A stretch of DNA of 64,000 nucleotides, from NCBI RefSeq assembly GCF_002161215.1, contig NZ_NFMB01000002.1, forward strand, positions 124,001 to 188,000, in the 5' to 3' direction. The position numbers and the translations under genes were made by a program. Each line of letters starts with the position of its first letter. Within the stretch, counting starts at the first letter, position 1. This document shows positions 25,556 to 33,924 of the stretch, piece after piece. The notes below the pieces were generated by a model. The model worked only from the letters and a program-made list of their open reading frames with translations, was not told the origin of the DNA and made no database searches. This stretch comes from Flavonifractor sp. An10. Its GTDB lineage: Bacteria; Bacillota; Clostridia; Oscillospirales; Oscillospiraceae.

Positions 25556-26722
25556 ATGCGTCTATTTCTAGATGAAGCAGGAAACACTGGTGGCATAACT
25601 GATAAGAATACAAAACTAAATTATGGAACACAGCGCCATTTTTGTTTGGCAGCTGTTGTTACTCATGATATGCAAAGTGAACAGCTGCTTCATCAGAAAT
25701 ATACAGCATTTAAGAGTCAATTTGCATCTGAGAAAGAGCTGAAAGGAAACTCCCTGTTTACAAAAGAAAATAACAATGCTCTAGAATACTTCTTGGACAA
25801 TATTTTAGATGATATCCATTTTTCGATATGTTTGTATGATAAAAAATTCTACCTGGCATCGCTTTTGCTATTTGCCATTTTGGGAGAACAAGCAAGAGAA
25901 CAGTTCCCGGTAGAATATTACTCGTTGGTGAGTGACCTTTCGCAAGAAAAAGATGAGCTATTTGCTACATTCTGCAAACTAACAAAGCGAGCTACAGAGA
26001 CAAGTGTGCACGAACTGTTTGAATACTTAAAGAACTATTCATATCAACATATTCCAACGTCTGGAAATGGATTAGTTTGGGCTGTTTCAGAGATTCAGAA
26101 CAGAGGAATTGAAGAAACGTTTGTAAATGACTTTCTAAAGTTTGGAAGTTATTCAAATCGGAAATTTGCTAATCTTATTAATCTTAATGCTCTCTCAGAG
26201 TTGTTGGAAGTAATTGAAATTGAGCGCAACTGTGATACCAGAAAAATTGATATTGTTCATGATAATATTTCAGGTATCGATGAAATGTTAAAACAAGAAC
26301 TTAAACATTTCGATGTGGCTGTTAAGTTTGCAGATAGTCAAGCAGAGGAACTGATTCAACTGGCAGACAATGTCGCAAGCATCTTTTGTAAAATAATAAA
26401 TACCATCGTACGATGCTGGGATACAAAAACGGAGTGGTCACCTGAAAATGAGTGGATATTAACGCAGTCCGCACGATTCTTGAAAAAAATAGGAACGCGA
26501 AACATAAAGTTTACTGTTCCAATCCAAAGTTGGGCATTAACCTTTTGTGTGATGGATATGTTTGATCCCCAATACCCAAAGGAAATGCGCAAGAACCTAT
26601 TTTTTAATCCAAGATACCAGTATTGGAACCAAGCAATTGTTCAAAATATTGCTGAGTTGGATTTTTCGCGACATGCAGCTTGCTTCGATGAATTATATTC
26701 AAACGAAGGAGGAAAGCCATGA
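25556..26722 (+). CDS. DUF3800-like RNase H-fold protein inside the hsd operon
   Basis: This 388-aa protein opens with MRLFLDEAGNTGG, the DEaGn motif of DUF3800, and has ADSQAEELIQLADNVAS near residue 270, the matching acidic C-terminal motif (DS...qlaD). DUF3800 is thought to have an RNase H-like nuclease fold; no activity is established. The start at 25556 leaves 9 nt after GGAGGTG. It overlaps hsdR by 4 bp (ATGA-type junction), so it is an integral member of the operon between hsdS and hsdR. Low GC relative to hsdM and hsdR suggests later insertion. Confidence 0.75.
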   Translation: MRLFLDEAGNTGGITDKNTKLNYGTQRHFCLAAVVTHDMQSEQLLHQKYTAFKSQFASEKELKGNSLFTKENNNALEYFLDNILDDIHFSICLYDKKFYLASLLLFAILGEQAREQFPVEYYSLVSDLSQEKDELFATFCKLTKRATETSVHELFEYLKNYSYQHIPTSGNGLVWAVSEIQNRGIEETFVNDFLKFGSYSNRKFANLINLNALSELLEVIEIERNCDTRKIDIVHDNISGIDEMLKQELKHFDVAVKFADSQAEELIQLADNVASIFCKIINTIVRCWDTKTEWSPENEWILTQSARFLKKIGTRNIKFTVPIQSWALTFCVMDMFDPQYPKEMRKNLFFNPRYQYWNQAIVQNIAELDFSRHAACFDELYSNEGGKP

Positions 26723-29700
26723 GTATTGGCCAACGGGAAAAAGCCACGCAGAAGCGTGTCATAAAACTATTTGTCCAGGAACTTGGGTACACCTATCTGG
26801 GCGATTTCACCGAGCGAAAAAACGCCAATATTGAAACCGAACTGCTGACGAAATTTCTGACCCGCAAGGGCTATTCGCCGGTACTTATCAACCGCGCCTT
26901 GAAGGAGCTGCAAGATGCCGCCGGAGATCAGTCGGTGAACCTCTATGATTTGAACGAGCAGACTTATAAAAAGCTGCGCTATGGGGTCAAGGTCAGCGAG
27001 TCTGTTGGCCAGCATAAGATCACAGTCCAGTTTGTGGATTGGGAGCATCCGCTGGAAAATGATTTTTACATTGCCGAAGAAGTAACCATCAAACACAAGC
27101 GCCCTGATTTGGTGCTGTACATCAACGGCATCGCTTTTGCTGTCATCGAGCTGAAGCGCAGCACAGTTTCCATGTCGGAGGGCATCCGCCAGAACCTGAC
27201 CAACCAGCGCCCGGATATGATCATGCAGTTCTTTGCCACCATTGGGCTTGTCCTGGCTGGCAATGATTCGGAGGGGGCGCGTTACGGTACCACCGGCACA
27301 CCAGAAAAGTATTATCTTTCCTGGAAAGAAGATCCCAATGCCAAAGATGAGGTTTCCGTAGCGGTACGCACTCAAATCGAAAAATATCCCCTGCGTCTGG
27401 ACAAAAACCTGATTTCTCTGTGCCGGAAAGAGCGGCTTGTAGAGCTGCTGCATAATTTCATTGTGTTTGACAGTGGGGTAAAAAAGACCTGTCGGCCTAA
27501 TCAGTTCTTTGGCAATATGGCAGCACGGGATTTTGTGCGGCGTCATGAGGGCGGTATCATCTGGCATACCCAAGGCTCCGGAAAATCCTTGACCATGGTG
27601 TGGCTCAGCAAGTGGATTAAGGAGAATGTTTCTGACAGCCGTATCCTGATTATCACCGACCGGGACGAACTGGATGTACAGATTGAACAGGTGTTTGCCG
27701 GGGTCAATGAGAGCATTGTCCGCATTCGCCGGGGAAGCGAATTGATTCAGAAGATCAACGACACCTCGCCCGTCATGATGTGTTCCTTGATCCATAAGTT
27801 TGGCAAGAAAAACAGAAGCAAGAGCGGCGAGTCCGATTATACTGGATTTATTGAGGAGCTGAAACGCTCACTGCCGGAAAACTTTTCTCCCAAAGGCGAT
27901 TTCTATGTCTTTGTGGATGAATGTCACCGCACCCAATCTGGCAAGCTCCACAAAGCGATGGAGACCATTTTGCCAAATGCCACTTTTATCGGTTTCACCG
28001 GTACTCCGTTGATGAAAAAGGATAAGGAGACCAGTCTTGAGGTATTTGGCCCTTATATCCATCGCTACAAGTTTGATGAAGCGGTGCGGGATAAGGTAGT
28101 TCTGGATTTGCGTTATGAGGCCCGAGAGGTGGAGCAGAATGTTGTCCAGCAGGATCGGATCGACGCCTGGTTCGAGGCAAAAACGCGCGGGCTGACGGGT
28201 GTGGCAAAGGCTAAGCTGAAGCAGCGTTGGGGTAATCTGCAAAAGATGTTCAGTTCCAAAGCTCGCCTGGGACAGATTGTAGCGGATATTGTTTTTGATA
28301 TGGAGACAAAACCACGCCTGCATGACGGACGGGGTAATGCCATGCTGGTGGCTGGCAGTATCTATCAGGCGTGCAAATTCTATGAATTGTTCCAGGAGAC
28401 CGAGCTGAAGGGCAAGTGCGCCATCGTGACTTCTTACGAACCAGCGGTGGGTGATATTCGCACTGAAACCGTAGGTGATGATGGTGAGACCGAGGCTGTG
28501 GAGCAATACGAGATCTACATGAAGATGCTGGGTGGAAAAGACCCGAAGGCATTTGAAAAAGAGGTCAAGGAAAAGTTTATCAAGCAGCCGGAACAGATGA
28601 AACTTCTGATTGTGGTTGACAAGCTCCTGACAGGCTTTGATGCTCCGCCTGCCACTTATCTGTATATTGATAAGTCTATGCGAGACCATGGCTTGTTCCA
28701 AGCAATCTGCCGCGTCAATCGTCTGGATGGTGAAGATAAGGAATTTGGGTATATTATTGACTACAAAGACCTGTTTCGATCCTTGGAAAATGCGGTTGCA
28801 GACTATACCTCCGAAGCATTTGACTGCTACGATAAGGAAGATGTCTCCGGCCTGCTGACAGATCGTTTAGACAAGGCTAAGGAACAGCTGGAGGATTCGC
28901 TGGAAGCTCTGCGTGCACTGTGCGAACCTGTGGCTCTGCCTAAAGATATGGTAGACTACTACCATTATTTCTGCGGTACCAACACCGAAGCCTTTGACTT
29001 GGATGAATTGGAAGAGAATATGCCCAAGCGGGAACAGCTTTACAATCTGTCAGCAGCAGCTCTTCGCGCTTTTGGTGAAGTATCGGGCGAATTGCAGGAA
29101 AAGTACCACTATACTGTGGAACAGATTAAGGCGCTGGAGAGAGAAGTTACCTACTACATCAAGGTGCGTGATGATGTGCGTTTGGCCAGCGGTGACTATG
29201 TGGATTTGAAGAAATATGATCCGGACATGCGCCATTTAATCGATACCTATTTGTCGGCCGATCCCAGTCGTGTGTTGACTTCCTTTGGAGGAGCAACATT
29301 GGTCGAGCTGTTGGTAGACAACGGAATTTCCGCGCTGAAGGATATGCCTTCCTCTACACCCAAAGAGCAGGAAGCAGTTGCAGAGACTATCGAAAACAAT
29401 ATTGGCAAGGAAATTGTTGAGAGAACCCAAAGCAACCCCAAATACTACGAGAAGATGTCTGCACTCCTTCGTGAATTGATTGAAAAACGCAAAAATGACG
29501 TGATCAACTATGAGGAATATCTACGTCAGATTGTGGAACTGGCAAGGAAGGTACATAAGCCGGAAAGCGGCACAGAATATCCTCCAGGAATCCGGGAGAG
29601 TGCCGCTAAGCGCGCCTTTTATGACCATCTCAACGGGGATACGGTTATGGCCAATCAGATATATGGCGCTGTCATGTCCAGCAAACAGGATAATTTCCGG

Positions 29701-29811
29701 GGAAGCAAAATCAAAGAGCGCAAAATCTGGCGTGCTATTCGTGCTGTCGTAAAAGATGATCGGGAAGCCGATCAGTTGCTTGCATTGGTAAAGGAGCAGA
29801 GTGAATTCTAG
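26719..29811 (+). CDS. hsdR: type I restriction endonuclease, motor subunit
   Basis: This 1030-aa protein has an N-terminal nuclease domain with PD-(D/E)xK residues in RPDLVLYINGIAFAVIELKR (about 130-150). A superfamily 2 translocase follows, with Walker A TQGSGKS (about 289), DECH box VDECHRT (about 398), motif III FTGTPLM, and motif VI-like AICRVNRLDG (about 659-668). A C-terminal helical region probably binds the methyltransferase. It translocates DNA and cuts when HsdM-HsdS finds an unmethylated site. Length and motifs are complete. Confidence 0.93.
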   Translation: MSIGQREKATQKRVIKLFVQELGYTYLGDFTERKNANIETELLTKFLTRKGYSPVLINRALKELQDAAGDQSVNLYDLNEQTYKKLRYGVKVSESVGQHKITVQFVDWEHPLENDFYIAEEVTIKHKRPDLVLYINGIAFAVIELKRSTVSMSEGIRQNLTNQRPDMIMQFFATIGLVLAGNDSEGARYGTTGTPEKYYLSWKEDPNAKDEVSVAVRTQIEKYPLRLDKNLISLCRKERLVELLHNFIVFDSGVKKTCRPNQFFGNMAARDFVRRHEGGIIWHTQGSGKSLTMVWLSKWIKENVSDSRILIITDRDELDVQIEQVFAGVNESIVRIRRGSELIQKINDTSPVMMCSLIHKFGKKNRSKSGESDYTGFIEELKRSLPENFSPKGDFYVFVDECHRTQSGKLHKAMETILPNATFIGFTGTPLMKKDKETSLEVFGPYIHRYKFDEAVRDKVVLDLRYEAREVEQNVVQQDRIDAWFEAKTRGLTGVAKAKLKQRWGNLQKMFSSKARLGQIVADIVFDMETKPRLHDGRGNAMLVAGSIYQACKFYELFQETELKGKCAIVTSYEPAVGDIRTETVGDDGETEAVEQYEIYMKMLGGKDPKAFEKEVKEKFIKQPEQMKLLIVVDKLLTGFDAPPATYLYIDKSMRDHGLFQAICRVNRLDGEDKEFGYIIDYKDLFRSLENAVADYTSEAFDCYDKEDVSGLLTDRLDKAKEQLEDSLEALRALCEPVALPKDMVDYYHYFCGTNTEAFDLDELEENMPKREQLYNLSAAALRAFGEVSGELQEKYHYTVEQIKALEREVTYYIKVRDDVRLASGDYVDLKKYDPDMRHLIDTYLSADPSRVLTSFGGATLVELLVDNGISALKDMPSSTPKEQEAVAETIENNIGKEIVERTQSNPKYYEKMSALLRELIEKRKNDVINYEEYLRQIVELARKVHKPESGTEYPPGIRESAAKRAFYDHLNGDTVMANQIYGAVMSSKQDNFRGSKIKERKIWRAIRAVVKDDREADQLLALVKEQSEF

Positions 29812-30518
29812 TGGGTGAACTGCAAATCGGCAACATGAGTATTGCCGTTACAAAAAAGAACATCAAGAATATGTACATTCGCGTTCTGCCGCCCGATGGG
29901 AAAGTTCAAATTACTGCACCGCACTCTGCTGGGGATGACGCGATCCGAATGTTTGCGGTATCCAGAATTTCCTGGATTAAAAAGCAGCGTGCGAGCTTTG
30001 AAGCTCAAGCACGTCAAACAAAGCGACAGTATGTGACCGGAGAGAGTTACTATGTCTGGGGGCGGCGTTATCGTCTGGATGTGCAATACTCAAATGTTAG
30101 GAATGAGGTATCCCTTACAGGCGGGTATCTGATTTTGCAAGTGCGGTCTGAAAGCACTCCGGAGCAGCGCGAGCGTGTTTTGAATGATTGGTATCGGGAG
30201 CAACTTAAACGCAAGCTGCCGGAAGTGATTCAAAAATGTGAACAGGTTGTAGGTGTCCATGCATCTGAGTGGAAGGTCAAAAACATGCGTACCAAATGGG
30301 GAACCTGCAATATAGACCGAAAAAGGATTTGGATTAACCTCCAGCTTGCAAAGAAAACTCCAGAGTGTCTCGCTTATGTCGTGACCCATGAATTGGTGCA
30401 CTTGCTGGAGAGAAATCACAATGAGCAATTCCAGAAATATATGGACGCCTTTTTCCCGGAGTGGCGAGTAGTAAAGGAAACACTGAATCAGCAAATGCTG
30501 GATTATATGAGCGAGTAA
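29811..30518 (+). CDS. YgjP/SprT-like zinc metallopeptidase
   Basis: This 235-aa protein has the signature THELVHLLERNHNEQF (HExxH with a third ligand downstream) in its C-terminal third and a MRTKWGTCN strand typical of the YgjP (DUF45, WLM/SprT-like) family. It starts at GTG overlapping the last base of the hsdR stop codon, so it belongs to the RM operon. YgjP-like genes are often found beside type I systems; the substrate is unknown. An ATG eight codons in is an alternative start. Confidence 0.82.
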   Translation: MGELQIGNMSIAVTKKNIKNMYIRVLPPDGKVQITAPHSAGDDAIRMFAVSRISWIKKQRASFEAQARQTKRQYVTGESYYVWGRRYRLDVQYSNVRNEVSLTGGYLILQVRSESTPEQRERVLNDWYREQLKRKLPEVIQKCEQVVGVHASEWKVKNMRTKWGTCNIDRKRIWINLQLAKKTPECLAYVVTHELVHLLERNHNEQFQKYMDAFFPEWRVVKETLNQQMLDYMSE

Positions 30519-30568
30519 GCTGCCCGTTATTTGAAGGCAGATATCACAGCTACCTATAATAACGCAAA

Positions 30569-32464
30569 TTGAGAAAAGGTGGGATGTGCTTGTTTGGGAT
30601 CTCTTATGATACTTGGAAAAAAGTTTGCGGTATGTACTTTACACTAGGGATAGGATCTCAAAAGGCATATTTGCAATGGTTCCCGTTTACAAAGCTATCA
30701 TCTGATGACAAAAAAATTATCTCTGGAGAGGATTTTTATAACCGGTATATAAGAACAGCTTCATTTATGCTTTTTCCTCCTGCTATGCATCAATCAGAAA
30801 ATTATCTGCAAAAAGGTGATGGCAGTTTCAGAGACTCATCCCTTATTGCTCCGATTCTGTTTTTGTTTTTGCAGTCGGTAGGAATGGAAATACACAATCA
30901 ATATGCGCCTATTAGACCGTCAGATATATCCGTTTATTATGCCGGTAACTATGAGCATTTGCGCCCCAAATACAAACAGGACTATGATGATTTTTTTAAA
31001 GAACTAAATGCCTCTATTGATGAGTATCAATATTTTATCAAAACAGACATTACCAATTTCTTTGCAAATATAAGTGTGGACAAGCTGATTGCACAAGTAG
31101 ATAAAGTTTGCAACTCTAATGCAGTAGTTTTCTCTCAAACACAGTTACACTTATTTAAAGAATTGCTTACATACTGCGGTAATGGCAGATTTCCACTTAT
31201 TGAAAATAGTGTTGCCTCATCATTTCTTGCAACAGTTGTCTATCTTGATGCTGTGGACAAGGCTCTGCACGAATATATCTCAAAGAATGTTACGGCATTT
31301 TCTTCTTTCCACATTGTTCGTTATGTTGACGATATGTACATCCTTATTTCCTCAGACAAGCCTATAGGATATTTGCATGAGGCTTACAATGAAATAAGAA
31401 ATGAGTATTCATCAATTCTCAAAGATTACGGATTAGCATTGAATGCTAAAAAATGTTGTTTGAAAGAATCGAAAGAAATCAACGAAGAACTTAAAAAATC
31501 ATTATATGATGAATACTTCAGCGGACAAAAACATAATATTGAAGAACTTTTCTCTGGTGCTCTATGCCGTTTCTTGAAGGATCTGTCTATCGAATTGCTT
31601 TTGGATAGTATTGATATAGAAAGATATAATGAACTAATTAATAAACATTTTTCCTCGAACGATATAGAATTTACCCCAAGCGAAGTTTTTAATTATTTTG
31701 TATATGAAAATGAAGATGAATTAAAATCTGAGCCTGTGGTAAAAGAGATTGTTGGACTCGTTGAGCAAAGCATATCATTTATCAATCTTGATCCTAAGCG
31801 GCTGACAGTAATGATTATGAAAACCCAAAGCGATAAGGCTATTAAGGGATTCTTAAATCAGCTTTTTAGAAAAAATCGTTTAGATAAGTGGAATTCCTAT
31901 GATACAACCATAGCGATTTCATATTTAATACAAAGCGAATTCAGACACATAGATTTGCTGGAGATTCTTTCTAATCGACATCCAAATCTTTATAGCTATT
32001 ATTTATTCCACTGCAAAAGTAGCACAATCCATTGTTTTGATTTATGGAGGGTAAAGAAGTTAGGCGAAATTGTTGCCCGGGATGACAAAGCCCACTATCT
32101 TTACTTCATGCACTTATGCGAGATGAAACGAGCAAACTATATGGCTGCTTTTGCTTATTTCAAAAATTATTTTGATCGAGTAACAGCGGATTTAGATTTT
32201 GTAGCCGGAAATGATCCAAGTCTTAAAAAGCCTAATTACAATATGTTTTACAGGGAAGGAATGCTTATAAGGTTTTACACTGGCGTTGACGATAGCAAAA
32301 CTGTTATCGAGAATGCTCACAAATTAAGAAATGCCAACCCATTATCGCACGCCTCCTCTCAATTGCTTGACAGCAATGACACATCAAAAGATTTATGTAA
32401 GTCCATAAAAGCTCTTTCGAAGTTGATATATGGATATATAGACAAGCACAAGGAACAGGCTTGA
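30569..32464 (+). CDS. AbiA-like reverse transcriptase (abortive-infection type)
   Basis: This 631-aa protein has RT motifs: YFIKTDITNFFANIS (catalytic Asp160), a conserved turn near PLIENSVASSFLA, and RYVDDMYIL (YVDD at 252-255). The remaining 370 residues are mainly helical, as in the UG/Abi group (AbiA, AbiK), which lacks the maturase or retron architecture. The length is close to AbiA of lactococci. No msr/msd-like RNA is seen nearby. The start codon is uncertain: TTG at 30569 or ATG at 30584, each with a weak ribosome site. The gene is very AT-rich, a sign of separate origin. Confidence 0.75.
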   Translation: MRKGGMCLFGISYDTWKKVCGMYFTLGIGSQKAYLQWFPFTKLSSDDKKIISGEDFYNRYIRTASFMLFPPAMHQSENYLQKGDGSFRDSSLIAPILFLFLQSVGMEIHNQYAPIRPSDISVYYAGNYEHLRPKYKQDYDDFFKELNASIDEYQYFIKTDITNFFANISVDKLIAQVDKVCNSNAVVFSQTQLHLFKELLTYCGNGRFPLIENSVASSFLATVVYLDAVDKALHEYISKNVTAFSSFHIVRYVDDMYILISSDKPIGYLHEAYNEIRNEYSSILKDYGLALNAKKCCLKESKEINEELKKSLYDEYFSGQKHNIEELFSGALCRFLKDLSIELLLDSIDIERYNELINKHFSSNDIEFTPSEVFNYFVYENEDELKSEPVVKEIVGLVEQSISFINLDPKRLTVMIMKTQSDKAIKGFLNQLFRKNRLDKWNSYDTTIAISYLIQSEFRHIDLLEILSNRHPNLYSYYLFHCKSSTIHCFDLWRVKKLGEIVARDDKAHYLYFMHLCEMKRANYMAAFAYFKNYFDRVTADLDFVAGNDPSLKKPNYNMFYREGMLIRFYTGVDDSKTVIENAHKLRNANPLSHASSQLLDSNDTSKDLCKSIKALSKLIYGYIDKHKEQA

Positions 32465-32502
32465 TTTGGATTTGGAGAATCGATATAATATAGATGTTCT
32501 CG

Positions 32503-32520
32503 TGGCAACACCATGGCAAC
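32503..32520 (+). promoter_or_regulatory. right arm-type integrase sites of element 2
   Basis: TGGCAAC at 32503 and 32514, 11 bp apart, ending 100 bases before the next core, matching the left pair of this element and no other. Confidence 0.75.
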
Positions 32521-32620
32521 AAAAAATCAGATAGCCTCTACTATCTGAATAATGAAAAGAATACCAATAATCCGAGCTAAATCCCATAAGCAAATCTGTT
32601 TAGAAAACTTCTGACAGGAG

Positions 32621-32631
32621 CGAGTGGGAAT
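32621..32631 (+). repeat. att core between elements 2 and 3 (copy 3 of 4)
   Basis: CGAGTGGGAAT followed by AAGC. It is the right end of element 2 and left end of element 3. Confidence 0.87.
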
Positions 32632-32702
32632 AAGCAAAAAGTGGATATGAGGGCCCGCAAACCCTTGAAAATACTGACTTTTTGATTTTTCAAATCCCCA
32701 TT

Positions 32703-32720
32703 TGATAGCAGATTGATAGC
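32703..32720 (+). promoter_or_regulatory. left arm-type integrase sites of element 3
   Basis: TGATAGC at 32703 and 32714, 11 bp apart, starting 72 bp inside the core (61 bp in elements 1 and 2; one helical turn farther). Confidence 0.7.
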
Positions 32721-32819
32721 ACTCGTCAAATCCCGATTTATTGAGTTTGAAAAGAAAAATCGGGTGGCTTGCGAGTAGCCTAAAAATCCTCATCTTTTTA
32801 TTCATAAGTAAAAGGTCTA

Positions 32820-32860
32820 ACTGATTTTTGCTGATCAGTTAGACCTTTTTTATTTTGCTC
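32820..32860. terminator. bidirectional terminator at left end of element 3
   Basis: AAAAGGTCTAACTGA and TCAGTTAGACCTTTTT form a long stem with T runs on both strands, in the same place as in elements 1 and 2. Confidence 0.83.
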
Positions 32861-32926
32861 TCATTTATCTGAATTTTCTGATTTTACGCAACAAACGGCC
32901 TTTCCCGTGGCCTACAAGTGAGAGGG

Positions 32927-33415
32927 TCAGATCAGACCCTCCGGCGGTACCTTAGCGCGGATCTGGCTGCTGTCGTACTCCGGGTAGTGGTAACGCCAGC
33001 GGTCGTAGTCCTCCTGAGAAATCTCTCCGGCCTCCAGCTTGGCGGCCTGCTCCCGCCAGGCCCAGAGCATCTCGTGCAGTTGAGCGGCATCCTTATTTTT
33101 GCGGAAATCTACCTGCAAGGCAAGCTCACTATCTTGCTCCGTGATCTTCAGCCCGTAGTTGTCCTCCAGGGTAAACAGGGTGTGCATGAGCCCTATATAG
33201 GAGTCTATATCCGGGACGGAAAGGGCATGGGGCGAGACATCCAGTACCTGCGCCAGGGCAGCAGTCAGATCGGCCTTAGGGGTTCTTGACCCTGTTTCGT
33301 ACTGCGCAAGACGCACATCGGCAGACTTCTCCGGGAAGCCCAGCGCCATACCGAGATATTTCTGTGTCATCCCCCGCAGGAGACGGAAAAAGTGAATCCG
33401 TTCGCCAATCGCCAT
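32927..33415 (-). CDS. XRE-family repressor of element 3
   Basis: This 162-aa protein shares nearly its whole N-terminal half with the element 2 repressor, including the recognition helix; only the C-terminal region differs. The start at 33415 (MAIGER) is chosen by comparison. It should bind CTAAGC half-sites in the divergent promoter at 33524-33577. Cross-repression with element 2 is expected. Confidence 0.82.
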   Translation of the reverse strand: MAIGERIHFFRLLRGMTQKYLGMALGFPEKSADVRLAQYETGSRTPKADLTAALAQVLDVSPHALSVPDIDSYIGLMHTLFTLEDNYGLKITEQDSELALQVDFRKNKDAAQLHEMLWAWREQAAKLEAGEISQEDYDRWRYHYPEYDSSQIRAKVPPEGLI

Positions 33416-33523
33416 ACATCCAGCTCCCATCTATGGTTGTTCTTATATGAAACATAGCATATTTGCTTAGTGTTGTCAAGGTAATCTAAGCAAATTTATT
33501 TAATAATATTTCTTCTAAAAGGC

Positions 33524-33577
33524 TTGAACTAAGCTTATATGTATAGTATTATAAGGACACTAAGCATATACGCTTAG
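33524..33577 (+). promoter_or_regulatory. xis-int promoter and XRE operators, element 3
   Basis: TTGAAC 33524-33529, 17-bp spacer, TATTAT 33547-33552. A palindrome CTAAGC-ATATAC-GCTTAG lies at 33560-33577. Further CTAAGCAAAT/ATTTGCTTAG copies lie at about 33455-33495 near the leftward start. The half-site is the same as in element 2. Confidence 0.75.
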
Positions 33578-33659
33578 ATAATATAGCGTATCAAATGGCC
33601 CGCCAGATTTTTGGTTGCGAAACAGAGAAAAAGTGGCGGACATAAGTAAGGAGGCATTT

Positions 33660-33809
33660 ATGAAACACAACGCTTGCAGTCCACAGTCACCAACGACTAA
33701 GAAAGGAAGGTATTTATCATGGCAAACCAGATTTTTATGCGCGTCAATGAAGTGGCCGAGGAGCTGGGGGTGTCCGTACCCTACGCCTATAAGCTCATCC
33801 GGCAGATGA
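33660..33809 (+). CDS. leader peptide overlapping xis, element 3
   Basis: A 49-codon frame with a strong AAGGAGG site starts MKHN and carries KKGRY just before the xis start, like its counterpart in element 2. It then runs through the start of xis in another frame. Conservation of the ribosome site and first part suggests a real leader controlling xis translation. Confidence 0.4.
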   Translation: MKHNACSPQSPTTKKGRYLSWQTRFLCASMKWPRSWGCPYPTPISSSGR

Positions 33810-33922
33810 ACGAGGAACTGGCGAAAACCGGCTGCATCACGATTTCCGGCCGGATCGACCGCAAGTTCTTCCACGAGAAGTTTTATGGCACGAGAACCGA
33901 AACAGCGAGAAAGGGGGAGTAA
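33719..33922 (+). CDS. xis: excisionase-like small HTH protein
   Basis: This 67-aa protein has VNEVAEELGVSVPYAYKLIR and a wing GRIDRKFF, 2 bp before the integrase. It is homologous to the xis genes of elements 1 and 2. It probably directs excision together with the element's own integrase. Confidence 0.77.
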   Translation: MANQIFMRVNEVAEELGVSVPYAYKLIRQMNEELAKTGCITISGRIDRKFFHEKFYGTRTETARKGE

Positions 33923-33924
33923 TC

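Larger units (their letters stand above)
13700..32621 (+). mobile_element. Element 2: guaA-site integrative element with type I RM and reverse transcriptase cargo
   Basis: An 18.9-kb unit between core copies 2 and 3, with TGGCAAC arm pairs near both ends. The integrase and excisionase are intact. There is no relaxase and no conjugation gene. The cargo from about 20150 to 32464 is antiviral in character: an Mrr-like nuclease, a type I restriction system with three unusual companions, and an AbiA-like reverse transcriptase. Confidence 0.88.

Noticed and set aside
30519-30568. Retron-type msr/msd RNA upstream of the reverse transcriptase
   Set aside because: Only about 50 bases separate it from the preceding gene and no suitable inverted repeats are present; the protein architecture is Abi-type.
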